This document shows positions 1 to 6,593 of a DNA stretch of 14,450 nucleotides, one piece after another. The DNA is from Pseudomonadota bacterium. GTDB lineage: Bacteria > Myxococcota > Bradymonadia > UBA4248. The position numbers and the translations under genes are program-made. The notes below the pieces were generated by a model, which saw nothing but the letters and a program-made list of their open reading frames with translations, was not told the origin of the DNA and ran no database searches. Numbering within the stretch: the stretch's first letter is position 1; the number at the start of each line of letters is the position of its first letter. The stretch lies in assembly GCA_017613855.1 (NCBI GenBank), contig JAGACY010000460.1, forward strand, positions 1 through 14,450, given 5' to 3'.

Positions 1-483
1 ATCAAGAAGCTTCCGGCGCTGTCACTATTTTTGAGTGCAGTGTGTGTGGATCCGATAGTTCGCGAACGTGGTCAAAAGCTGATGAGCGTGAACGAGGAAT
101 CAGGCGAGGTTGTAGAGTACTCGGTGGACCCGTCATTGCTGTTAAAGCTGTACTATACAGTATCGGCATGGGGAAAAACGCCACAAGAGGAGCATGTATT
201 GCTTGCACTTGCATTGAAGGTGTTTTATGAACATCCGGAGATAGGTGAGGGTCTTTTACAGGGTTATTCATTTCGGCAACGAGAAATCATCGCGCTCAGA
301 CCGGTGGAGGAAACGAAATTTGGTTATGAGGAGACGATGTCCTTCTGGCGCAGTATGGGCGAGAAGGTGAGGCCAGCAGCACAATTTTGTGTATGGGCAT
401 ATCTGGATAGTGATCGCCGCAGCGATCCGATTCGTCGAACGTTTGACCGTTCAATGAAGTTGTCCGGACAGAGTCGAAGGTAA
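1..483 (+). CDS. DUF4255 / Pvc16-like contractile injection system protein (5' partial)
   Basis: The reading frame is open from base 1, so the start lies left of the window; the in-frame TTG at 31 is probably internal. The visible 160 residues include the motif LYYTVSAWGKTPQEEHVLL followed by FYEHPEI. This matches the pattern of the DUF4255 (Pvc16/Afp16 N-terminal) family: a hydrophobic strand, Tyr/Ala-Trp, a charged turn, then a helix with HxLL. In Afp and PVC particles the family member is tied to tail-tube or sheath termination and tail length, acting in the cytoplasm during assembly. Context supports the call, because sheath and tube genes follow on the same strand, an order seen in many bacterial eCIS loci. 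Codons are G-ending (GTG, GAG, TTG), unlike the C-ending codons of most genes to the right. The family call rests on remembered pattern and neighbours, not a search. Confidence 0.7.
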   Translation: MKKLPALSLFLSAVCVDPIVRERGQKLMSVNEESGEVVEYSVDPSLLLKLYYTVSAWGKTPQEEHVLLALALKVFYEHPEIGEGLLQGYSFRQREIIALRPVEETKFGYEETMSFWRSMGEKVRPAAQFCVWAYLDSDRRSDPIRRTFDRSMKLSGQSRR

Positions 484-584
484 TAGATATCGAGGCAGAA
501 AGCCGCGGATATTGGACAAGGGATGGGCCTTTGTTCGAGTAATCAACCCAGTGTTAATCACCGGAAAATTAATCAGGAGATCTC

Positions 585-1760
585 ATGGCGTCGACGTATT
601 TGTCACCAGGTGTTTATGTTGAAGAAGTTGATCGTGGTACAAAGCCAATTGAGGCTGCGGGCACGAATACGCTGGCATTCCTTGGAGAGTGCTCTGTTGG
701 TCCGGTTAACGAACCAATTCTGTGCACGAACTGGAGCCAGTTCACGAAGAACTTTGGTGATTTCCAGAACAGTGAGTACCTGGCTCACGCAGTTTATGGA
801 TTCTTTAACAATGGCGGCGGCCGCGCTTATGTCGTGAACGTCGGTCAGTGGGATCCCGAAGCAAGTGTCGATCCCGATGGTGAGAAGATTGCAAGCAGAG
901 CTTCCCTCTATATCGGCAAGGACAATGGCCCCGGTGCCCGTAGCGGTCTCAAACTTCTCGAAGAAATCGATGATATTTCTCTGGTCTGCGCACCCGGTCA
1001 GACGGATCCTGCCATTCAGGATGCCCTTCTGAGCCACTGCGAAAACATGAAATATCGTTTCGCCATTCTCGATAGCCCCGAAACCATCGAAAAAGGCGGC
1101 GTTGACAGACTTCCGAAGCCCCGTGATTCCAAATACGGTGCCTATTACTTCCCCTGGATCGAAGTTTATGATCCCCAGAAAGGCAACATTTATCAGCCAC
1201 CATCGGGATATATGGCTGGTATCTATGCCCGCAGCGATACCGAACGTGGTGTCCATAAAGCCCCCGCAAATGAACTCGTTCGTGGTGCTCTCGGCCTGAA
1301 ATACAATGTGACCAAGGGCGAACAGGACATCCTCAACCCGAAAGGCATCAACTGCATTCGTTACTTCCGCAATCGCGGTATCCGCGTTTGGGGTGCCAGA
1401 ACAATCTCCAGCGATCCTTCGTGGCGTTACATCAACGTTCGTCGTCTGTTCAACATGGTTGAACAGTCCATCGAAAATGGTACTCAGTGGGTCGTCTTCG
1501 AACCCAACGATCAGCGCCTCTGGAAACGTGTTGAACGTACCATTACCGCTTTCCTTCTCCGCGTATGGCGTACCGGTGCCTTCCTCGGCCAGACCCCGGA
1601 ACAGGCCTTCTATGTCAAATGCGACGAAGAAACCAACCCACCCGAAGTTATCGATGCCGGTCAGCTCGTTTGCGAAGTCGGTATCTGCCCCGTGAAACCC
1701 GCCGAATTCGTCATCTTCCGTATCGGCCAGATGGCAGCCGGTGGCGATGTTTCAGAATAA
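585..1760 (+). CDS. Contractile tail sheath protein (eCIS / phage-tail-like)
   Basis: This 391-residue protein has the classic sheath N terminus YLSPGVYVEEVDRG, then a GTNTLAFLGECSVGPVNEP strand and a GGGRAYVVNV strand. The C-terminal domain (about residues 240-391) has LNPKGINCIRYF, the IRVWGARTISSDPSWRYINVRR motif region, WVVFEPND, and a closing beta segment near FVIFRIGQ. Sheath subunits polymerise as hexameric rings around the inner tube and contract to drive the tube into a target. At 391 residues it is compact, similar to the smaller Afp2/Pvc2-type sheaths, with no large surface-exposed insert. The start is supported by AGGAGA at 575-580, four bases before ATG. Codon use changes inside the gene near 820-900 (see findings). 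The downstream neighbour is the tube gene. Only one sheath gene is visible, whereas Afp/PVC loci carry three. Confidence 0.95.
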   Translation: MASTYLSPGVYVEEVDRGTKPIEAAGTNTLAFLGECSVGPVNEPILCTNWSQFTKNFGDFQNSEYLAHAVYGFFNNGGGRAYVVNVGQWDPEASVDPDGEKIASRASLYIGKDNGPGARSGLKLLEEIDDISLVCAPGQTDPAIQDALLSHCENMKYRFAILDSPETIEKGGVDRLPKPRDSKYGAYYFPWIEVYDPQKGNIYQPPSGYMAGIYARSDTERGVHKAPANELVRGALGLKYNVTKGEQDILNPKGINCIRYFRNRGIRVWGARTISSDPSWRYINVRRLFNMVEQSIENGTQWVVFEPNDQRLWKRVERTITAFLLRVWRTGAFLGQTPEQAFYVKCDEETNPPEVIDAGQLVCEVGICPVKPAEFVIFRIGQMAAGGDVSE

Positions 1761-1773
1761 TTTGAAATCGTGT

Positions 1774-1798
1774 CACTTTTTCGTTAAAAGTGTTTTTT
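1774..1798 (+). terminator. Weak intrinsic terminator or attenuator after the sheath gene
   Basis: CACTTTT (1774-1780) pairs with AAAAGTG (1786-1792) over a five-base loop, followed by six T at 1793-1798. The 7-bp stem is AT-rich, so termination would be partial. It starts 14 bp after the sheath stop codon and could set the sheath-to-tube transcript ratio. Confidence 0.5.
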
Positions 1799-1807
1799 AA
1801 ACCGTTG

Positions 1808-1832
1808 CCCCGCAGTCATGGCGTCTGTGGGG
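1808..1832 (+). repeat. GC-rich hairpin in the sheath-tube gap
   Basis: CCCCGCAG (1808-1815) pairs with CTGTGGGG (1825-1832) with one G-U pair and a nine-base loop. No T run follows, so it is not a typical terminator. It may protect the 5' end of a processed tube mRNA or oppose the preceding terminator. Confidence 0.45.
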
Positions 1833-1845
1833 GGACATAAGTTAA

Positions 1846-1876
1846 AGTCAGTTTCCCTCCAGTGGTTGGAGTGACT
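1846..1876 (+). repeat. Bulged hairpin just upstream of the tube gene
   Basis: CTCCA (1857-1861) pairs with TGGAG (1867-1871), and the outer AGTCA (1846-1850) pairs with TGACT (1872-1876), leaving a six-base bulge on the left arm. It ends 10 bases before the tube Shine-Dalgarno sequence, so the ribosome site itself stays unpaired. Confidence 0.45.
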
Positions 1877-1886
1877 GACAAAACTA

Positions 1887-1893
1887 AAAGGAG
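1887..1893 (+). promoter_or_regulatory. Strong ribosome binding site that fixes the tube start
   Basis: AAAGGAG lies seven bases before the ATG at 1901. It rules out the earlier in-frame GTG at 1862, which sits inside the upstream hairpin and would add 13 non-homologous residues. Confidence 0.8.
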
Positions 1894-1900
1894 TGTGAAT

Positions 1901-2338
1901 ATGCCTAGCCGTCGTACTGATATCGATCATGTTGGTGCTTACAACTTCAAAGTTGACATCGGTGGCGTCACCGCTGGTTACTTCAAAGGCGTAGACGGAA
2001 TCAATGCTGAACTGGAAGTCATCGAATTCCAGGATGGCGATGATTTGACCCTCCGTAAACGTCCAGGCCGTGCAAAATTCGGTGATGTCACCTTAAAGAA
2101 AGGCTACATCGTTACGCCCGACCTCCAGGAATGGTGGAGACTCGCTCGCGAAGGTCAGTATGTCCGTCGTGATATCTCCATTATCCTCAATGACAACGCT
2201 GGCAATCCTATCCGTACATGGTACCTCTTTGGTTGCTGGCCCAAATCCTGGAAGATCAGCGCCCTCGATGGTAAAGGCAATGATGTTGTGACCGAAGAGA
2301 TCACCTTCGTTGTTGAAAACATGCAGATTGGTGGCTAA
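1901..2338 (+). CDS. Contractile tail tube protein (gp19 / Afp1-Pvc1-like)
   Basis: This 145-residue protein has the length and sequence style of the T4 gp19-like tail tube family. The N terminus reads YNFKVDIGGVTAGYFKGVDG, followed by EVIEFQDGDDLTLRKRPGR, GDVTLKKGYI, LQEWWRLAREGQ, RRDISIILND, then WYLFGCWPKSWKISALDGKGN and a final strand EEITFVVENMQIG. Hexameric rings of this protein form the rigid inner tube that the sheath pushes out; in eCIS its lumen can hold cargo. The start is set by AAAGGAG at 1887-1893. The gene follows the sheath by 140 bp, a gap filled with three hairpins, and a strong terminator closes the unit 15 bp after its stop. Codons look optimised, as expected for an abundant structural protein. 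Only one tube paralogue is visible, whereas Afp/PVC have two. Confidence 0.93.
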   Translation: MPSRRTDIDHVGAYNFKVDIGGVTAGYFKGVDGINAELEVIEFQDGDDLTLRKRPGRAKFGDVTLKKGYIVTPDLQEWWRLAREGQYVRRDISIILNDNAGNPIRTWYLFGCWPKSWKISALDGKGNDVVTEEITFVVENMQIGG

Positions 2339-2353
2339 TCCACTTTACGCTAT

Positions 2354-2405
2354 GTCCCAACTTCGGTTGGGACAAAAAGGGCAGGGTTTCCTGCCCTTTT
2401 TTTTT
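2354..2405 (+). terminator. Tandem hairpin with strong intrinsic terminator after the tube gene
   Basis: The first hairpin is GTCCCAAC (2354-2361) with GTTGGGAC (2366-2373) around a TTCG tetraloop, a very stable loop when followed by G on a C-closed stem. The second is AAAAGGGCAGG (2375-2385) with CCTGCCCTTTT (2390-2400) around GTTT, followed by T to 2405, nine T in total. The second is a textbook Rho-independent terminator. Together they mark the end of the sheath-tube transcription unit. Confidence 0.93.
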
Positions 2406-2459
2406 ATCCATTTTCTGCAGATTTTATCCCCATTTCTGATATATCTTCCTCTTACACCG

Positions 2460-2474
2460 GCCTGAATATCAGGC
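2460..2474. repeat. Short perfect inverted repeat in the isomerase leader
   Basis: GCCTGA (2460-2465) and TCAGGC (2469-2474) flank ATA. It lies 30 bases before the isomerase start codon. It could be an operator or a small leader hairpin, and no function can be assigned from sequence. Confidence 0.3.
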
Positions 2475-2504
2475 GTTCTTCCACCCTTTTTTTGAGGTAT
2501 ACTC

Positions 2505-3074
2505 ATGGCTGAATCTTTGGTCGATTCCAAGTTTTTTGCAAATGTTTCCATTCCCGGTTCCGGTAAGCTCTATGCCCGCTTTGAAACATCAATGGGCGAT
2601 ATGACTGCTGAACTCTACGAAGATCTCGTTCCCAATACCGTTCGCAATTTTGTTGGTCTTGCAACGGGACAGCTTCAGTTCGTTGATGAGTTGACAGGGG
2701 AACCGGCACAGCGTCCTTTTTATGATGGACTCATTTTCCACCGCGTCATTCCTGATTTCATGATTCAGTGCGGATGCCCTCGCGGCATTGGCATCGGTGG
2801 CCCAGGCTACCGCTTTAGAGATGAGTTTAACCCCAAACTTCGCCACAATGCCCCTGGTATTCTTTCGATGGCTAATGCCGGCCCCAATACCAACGGATCA
2901 CAGTTCTTTATTACAGAGGTTCCTACGCCTCACCTCGATAATCGTCATGCCGTTTTTGGCAAGGTCATCGAAGGTGTCGATTTGATCGCCAAAATCGCTC
3001 GCGTAAAACGCGATCGCCGCGATAAACCTCTCGATCCTGTCATCCTCGAGCATGTCACCATCTTCCGCGCCTAA
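2505..3074 (+). CDS. Cyclophilin-type peptidyl-prolyl cis-trans isomerase
   Basis: This 189-residue protein is a complete cyclophilin. It catalyses cis-trans isomerisation of Xaa-Pro bonds. Visible signatures are FETSMGDMTAELYED (residues 26-40), NFVGLA (48-53), the catalytic-core FHRVIPDFMIQ (78-88) with Arg80 as the expected catalytic residue and Gln88, then ILSMANAGPNTNGSQFFIT (119-137). His143 sits where human cyclophilin A has Trp121, common in bacterial forms and usually linked to weak cyclosporin binding. There is no signal peptide, so the enzyme is predicted cytoplasmic. The N terminus has about 20 extra residues before the first strand. GAGG at 2494-2497 is seven bases before the ATG. 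It lies directly after the tail module terminator and is transcribed separately; a role in particle assembly is not shown by sequence. Confidence 0.96.
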   Translation: MAESLVDSKFFANVSIPGSGKLYARFETSMGDMTAELYEDLVPNTVRNFVGLATGQLQFVDELTGEPAQRPFYDGLIFHRVIPDFMIQCGCPRGIGIGGPGYRFRDEFNPKLRHNAPGILSMANAGPNTNGSQFFITEVPTPHLDNRHAVFGKVIEGVDLIAKIARVKRDRRDKPLDPVILEHVTIFRA

Positions 3075-3098
3075 TGTTGATTAGGGTTCGCGGGGCGT

Positions 3099-3120
3099 TG
3101 CGGGGTGAGTTAACCCCGCA
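3099..3120. repeat. GC-rich hairpin after the isomerase gene
   Basis: TGCGGGGT (3099-3106) pairs with ACCCCGCA (3113-3120) across a six-base loop. No T run follows in either direction. It begins 24 bp after the isomerase stop and is the first of three inverted repeats packed into this 159-bp gap. Confidence 0.5.
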
Positions 3121-3129
3121 TCGGGGGTA

Positions 3130-3186
3130 GGCGCGTATTTCTTAGCAGAGACGTTACATGGAACGTCGCTGCTAAGGAATAGCGCC
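3130..3186. repeat. 57-bp near-perfect inverted repeat, possible structured RNA or small palindromic element
   Basis: The left arm (3130-3155) and right arm (3162-3186) are reverse complements except for one bulged G, one G-T pair and one mismatch, around the loop ACATGG. Paired blocks in order are GGCGC, TATT, TTAGCAG and GACGTT. The stem is far longer than a normal terminator and has no T run. It could be a REP/BIME-like element, a protein-binding palindrome, or the core of a small RNA. Confidence 0.6.
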
Positions 3187-3188
3187 GT

Positions 3189-3205
3189 AGGGGGCTTGGC
3201 CCCCT
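3189..3205. repeat. GC-rich palindrome upstream of the HEAT-repeat gene
   Basis: AGGGGGC (3189-3195) pairs with GCCCCCT (3199-3205) across TTG. It starts two bases after the larger inverted repeat and is followed by CTAAAAAA, so it has no terminator tail on the + strand. On the minus strand it is preceded, not followed, by a T run. Confidence 0.5.
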
Positions 3206-3233
3206 CTAAAAAATATTTCTGATTTGGAACATC

Positions 3234-4580
3234 ATGGCTAATAAATCCGGTTTTCATATTGAACTCATACCGAATATGTATGAGCTGGGCTTTTTTAAGA
3301 AAACGCTCCAGTCGAGTAAACGCCTGAGAATTACGACACTTTGGGCCATCCTTATTTTGACGGCGGCTTTCGGATGTGCCGGATTTTACATTCATGATTT
3401 TAGCACGTCTTCAACCGTAAATTCGCTGCTCATTGTCGCCCTTTATATCAACGCCATCGTCGTTGGGTATTTGTGTGCCCTGACCATCGGCGATCTCGTT
3501 TTTCATGGCCCGTGGCGCGAAAAAATGGCCAAAGGCGCCAAATTTATTCCCGAAGATGTTGAAGATCAAAAGGCATTGCTCAAGAATCGAAATATCTATT
3601 TTATTTTGATTTGGGTCGTGTCGATCGTTGCACTCATTTTCGGATGCGATTTTTGTACGGGTGGTGGGGTTCGATGGTACCACAATGTCGGTGGTGTCAT
3701 CGTTTCGATGAGAAGTCCCGATGCGGCTGAACGCGCCCTCGTCATCAAGACCATTTCCAATCCTTATTACGCGAAAAAATGGGAAGATGAGGATGTTAAG
3801 AATCGCATCGTGGAACTCGTTTTGGACGACGATGCGCAGGTGCGGGCAAATGCCAGTTATCTCGCCGGGCGTGCCAAATACGTTGAGGCTGCCGACAATC
3901 TGATGACGGTCCTTCGCGATAATGATAATTCGGATGTTGTGCGCCGGGAAGCGGCTATCGCATTGGGAAGACTCGAATGGAAACCTTCATTGGCATTGCT
4001 GCTATCCGTGATGCGTGATTCTTTCTCGAAATCACATGGCAATGAGGAACTTGTTCCGGCGGCGCTTTATGCGTTTTATTCCATGAAAGAATCGATGGCT
4101 GCGAGAGATGCCATGCAGATTATCGAGACATGCGTTACGGCTGGTGACTGCAGTTCGCCTGTTTTGCAGTATGCCTTTTTCTATCTTAAGTCTCTGCACG
4201 TCAAAGATGCCGCACCCATGAGCCTTAAAATTCTCGAAATGCCCGAAATTTCTCATGAGATGCGTTGTTATGCCGCCGATATTCTGCGCTTTACCGCGTC
4301 CAAAGCTGAAGTTCCCCGCATGAAACAGGCTTTTGATAAAGTAAATTCGAATGACAATTGCCCCATTGTGTACCGAAAATATCATGAAGAGGCTGCTATC
4401 ATTCTTTTCGAAGACGATTATATGCGGTCACTCTTTGTTCGTTCGGTCGGCAATATTATGGATTCTAATGATTATGACTGGATTTGGTCGATCGGTTCCA
4501 ATACCTCCGAAAATATGCAAACCAGAAAAGTTGCCGAGATGTACACACGAGCCATGCGCCAAAAGGGCATTGTGAAATAG
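3234..4580 (+). CDS. Membrane protein with three N-terminal helices and HEAT-like repeats
   Basis: This 448-residue protein is not assigned to a named family. Three hydrophobic segments are visible at about residues 33-53, 62-83 and 121-137, with a charged loop (EKMAKGAKFIPEDVEDQK) between the second and third. Residues 161 to about 290 show HEAT/armadillo-type helix pairs: SPDAAERALVIKTI, DDDAQVRANASYLAGRA and DNSDVVRREAAIALGRL each have the Asp-xx-Val-Arg-xx-Ala-Ala pattern. Such repeats form a curved protein-binding scaffold. The rest (290-448) is helical, with likely degenerate repeats. The ATG is preceded by only a weak TTGGAAC. The gene lies just upstream of the kinase gene on the same strand and may be co-transcribed, so it could be a membrane-anchored adaptor for the kinase; that is inference from position. 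Confidence 0.72.
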   Translation: MANKSGFHIELIPNMYELGFFKKTLQSSKRLRITTLWAILILTAAFGCAGFYIHDFSTSSTVNSLLIVALYINAIVVGYLCALTIGDLVFHGPWREKMAKGAKFIPEDVEDQKALLKNRNIYFILIWVVSIVALIFGCDFCTGGGVRWYHNVGGVIVSMRSPDAAERALVIKTISNPYYAKKWEDEDVKNRIVELVLDDDAQVRANASYLAGRAKYVEAADNLMTVLRDNDNSDVVRREAAIALGRLEWKPSLALLLSVMRDSFSKSHGNEELVPAALYAFYSMKESMAARDAMQIIETCVTAGDCSSPVLQYAFFYLKSLHVKDAAPMSLKILEMPEISHEMRCYAADILRFTASKAEVPRMKQAFDKVNSNDNCPIVYRKYHEEAAIILFEDDYMRSLFVRSVGNIMDSNDYDWIWSIGSNTSENMQTRKVAEMYTRAMRQKGIVK

Positions 4581-4688
4581 ATCTTCTTTCCCATAAAAAT
4601 GGTTAATTCCGTTGGATGGGTGTATGACATGGCCGTGCGTATTTGCGCGCGTTTTTTGAATGCTGTTTCCCTCGATAATGACAATACG

Positions 4689-6581
4689 ATGATTACTTGC
4701 CCAAAATGCCATCAAGAACTTCCGGATGATGCCAGATTCTGCGGAAATTGTGCTGCTTCCATACAGCCCATTGCAGATTCGGAGGATGATTTCGTTGGAA
4801 AATCCATCAATAATAAGTATCTTGTAAAAAAACGCATAGCCTCCGGGGGGATGGGAGAGGTTTATCTCGCCATTCAAAAGGGCGTTCAACAGGAAGTTGC
4901 CATCAAAAAATTGCATCCGGAATACAATCGGGATGGCGAAATCGTCAAACGCTTTATAGATGAGGCACGTTCCTATGGGAAAATTACTCATCCCAATGCG
5001 GTCAAGCTGCATGATTTGCTCAATGTCAACGGGCAGTTGTGCATCATCATGGAATTTGTCCATGGCAAAACGCTGACCAATTATGTCGAATCGGGGTATG
5101 TTTTTTCCATTCGGCAAATCATTGATATCAGCCTGCAATTGGCCGATGCTTTGGGAACCGTACATCGGGCAGGAATCATTCATCGCGATCTGAAAACCGA
5201 GAATGTCATGCTGCTCGAAACAGTCACGGGGAGATTTTCGGTTAAAATCCTCGATTTTGGCATTGCCAAGTTCATGGATCGCACCAGAGAACGGACGACC
5301 AAAGAAGGCGTCATCGTCGGTACACCCGAATTTATGAGCCCTGAACAATGTTATGGGCTGGCGGTAGATCATCGGGCAGACATCTATGCTTTCGGTATTC
5401 TGATGTTTGTCATGATTTGCAATAAACTCCCATTTGAAGCCGATACTTCCCTTGCTTTGCTGCAAAAGCAGGTAGACGAACCTACACCTCCCTGTGTACG
5501 GCCGGACAATTCGGAAGTGCCTGCAGAACTGGAGGCCATTGTTGACAAATGTTTGATGAAATCCCCCTCAGAGCGTTATCAGTCCTTTGAGGAAGTGATT
5601 GCCGATTTGACGGCAGTACAGGAAGGTAAACGCCCCAGCATTGCTGCTGTTCCTGCAACGGAACATGCGATTGTAAAAGAAGCCGATTCGGCGGCAGAAA
5701 ATACTCCGGTAGATGAGAATACCGAGGAATCATCCCAGGAAAATGAGGTTTCTGAAGAGGATGAACCCAAAGAAAGTATGCACCTTTTAGGGAGCATTGA
5801 TGTCTCTGAAGAAACTGAAGGAGAGCCTGAGTTTTCTCTCGATGGCGAGGAGGAAGGGGATGGCCTCGTGATCGGCAGTATTTCGGATATGGAGCCCGTT
5901 GAGAGCGAAGAATCTCGTTCTGGGCATACAGGTACCATCCTGCTCGTCGCGGTGATCTGTCTCCTCATTGCGGCAATAGCGTTGATATTGGCTGCGAGAA
6001 ATGGGACTATTGACCTCAGTCAGACTTCTGCGCCCGAATGGCTCAAACCACCTGTGGATGAGGAGGTCAATCCTGTAAAAGAGAATCCTTCGGATCTGCC
6101 TTCAAAAGCCATTGCTGAGAATGAAGTCGAAAACACCGGCGAAGCCGAAACCAATCCCTCTGCGGCTGTGCCCGAACCTCCGAAGGAACCCGAAAAAATT
6201 CCTGCCAGTACTGCAATGACCAGACAGGTCCTGATGAACGGAATTTTAGGGTCTGCCATGGAAAAATCGACTACGCTGGTCAATGCCGGCGAACTCGAGT
6301 CTGCGGATACTTTATTGGCCTATATCGATGCCAATAAAGCAGATATGAATGCGGAGGATATGTCAAAATTCCAGGCACTCTCGGAAAAAAATACGCAGTT
6401 TAAAGAGATCTTAAAATCGGCCACCAAAACGAAGAATGGCGCGAAAGATGGCCGTGCCTGTGAGCCGATTACATCTTTGCAGAATACAATTCCCGAGGAT
6501 GCTGTGGGAATGATCGAAAAAGTTGCAAAACTCAAACAATCCTGCCTGACAAATCTGTCTAAAGTGCCGGATGTGCTCTAG
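4689..6581 (+). CDS. Zinc-ribbon Ser/Thr protein kinase with one transmembrane helix
   Basis: This is a Hanks-type kinase of 630 residues from the ATG at 4689. A zinc ribbon (Cys4-x2-Cys7 and Cys18-x2-Cys21) opens the protein, then the kinase domain starts near Tyr44. It has the Gly-rich loop IASGGMGEVY (50-59), Lys73, alpha-C Glu92, HRDLKTEN with Asp167 and Asn172, DFG at 189-191, and GTPEFMSPEQ. All catalytic residues are present, so it should be active. An acidic linker leads to a transmembrane helix at about 416-435, then a Pro/Glu-rich stretch and a roughly 110-residue helical C terminus outside the cytoplasm, a possible sensor. In-frame ATGs at 4599 and 4629 (the latter with a partial GGATGG) are alternatives; 4689 is preferred because ribbon kinases usually start at the ribbon, though no good ribosome site precedes it. 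The lipoprotein gene follows by 12 bp. Confidence 0.94.
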   Translation: MITCPKCHQELPDDARFCGNCAASIQPIADSEDDFVGKSINNKYLVKKRIASGGMGEVYLAIQKGVQQEVAIKKLHPEYNRDGEIVKRFIDEARSYGKITHPNAVKLHDLLNVNGQLCIIMEFVHGKTLTNYVESGYVFSIRQIIDISLQLADALGTVHRAGIIHRDLKTENVMLLETVTGRFSVKILDFGIAKFMDRTRERTTKEGVIVGTPEFMSPEQCYGLAVDHRADIYAFGILMFVMICNKLPFEADTSLALLQKQVDEPTPPCVRPDNSEVPAELEAIVDKCLMKSPSERYQSFEEVIADLTAVQEGKRPSIAAVPATEHAIVKEADSAAENTPVDENTEESSQENEVSEEDEPKESMHLLGSIDVSEETEGEPEFSLDGEEEGDGLVIGSISDMEPVESEESRSGHTGTILLVAVICLLIAAIALILAARNGTIDLSQTSAPEWLKPPVDEEVNPVKENPSDLPSKAIAENEVENTGEAETNPSAAVPEPPKEPEKIPASTAMTRQVLMNGILGSAMEKSTTLVNAGELESADTLLAYIDANKADMNAEDMSKFQALSEKNTQFKEILKSATKTKNGAKDGRACEPITSLQNTIPEDAVGMIEKVAKLKQSCLTNLSKVPDVL

Positions 6582-6593
6582 GGAGTTTGTGCA

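Noticed and set aside
603..1256. A 217-residue minus-strand open frame inside the sheath gene
   Set aside because: It mirrors the sheath coding frame, has no recognisable domain or ribosome site, and the + strand gene is clearly a tail sheath.
1862..1900. Upstream GTG start for the tube gene
   Set aside because: It falls inside a hairpin, lacks a ribosome site and adds residues not seen at the start of tube proteins; the ATG at 1901 has AAAGGAG.
3130..3186. A Rho-independent terminator for the isomerase gene
   Set aside because: The stem is far too long and no T run follows on either strand.
3234..4580. A phycobilisome lyase-type (CpcE) assignment for the HEAT protein
   Set aside because: Short HEAT repeats resemble many families; the three membrane helices and the absence of any photosynthesis context argue against it.
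4428..5465. A 345-residue minus-strand open frame across the HEAT gene end and the kinase domain
   Set aside because: It lies antisense to an intact kinase catalytic domain and its translation has low-complexity shadow character with no known motif.
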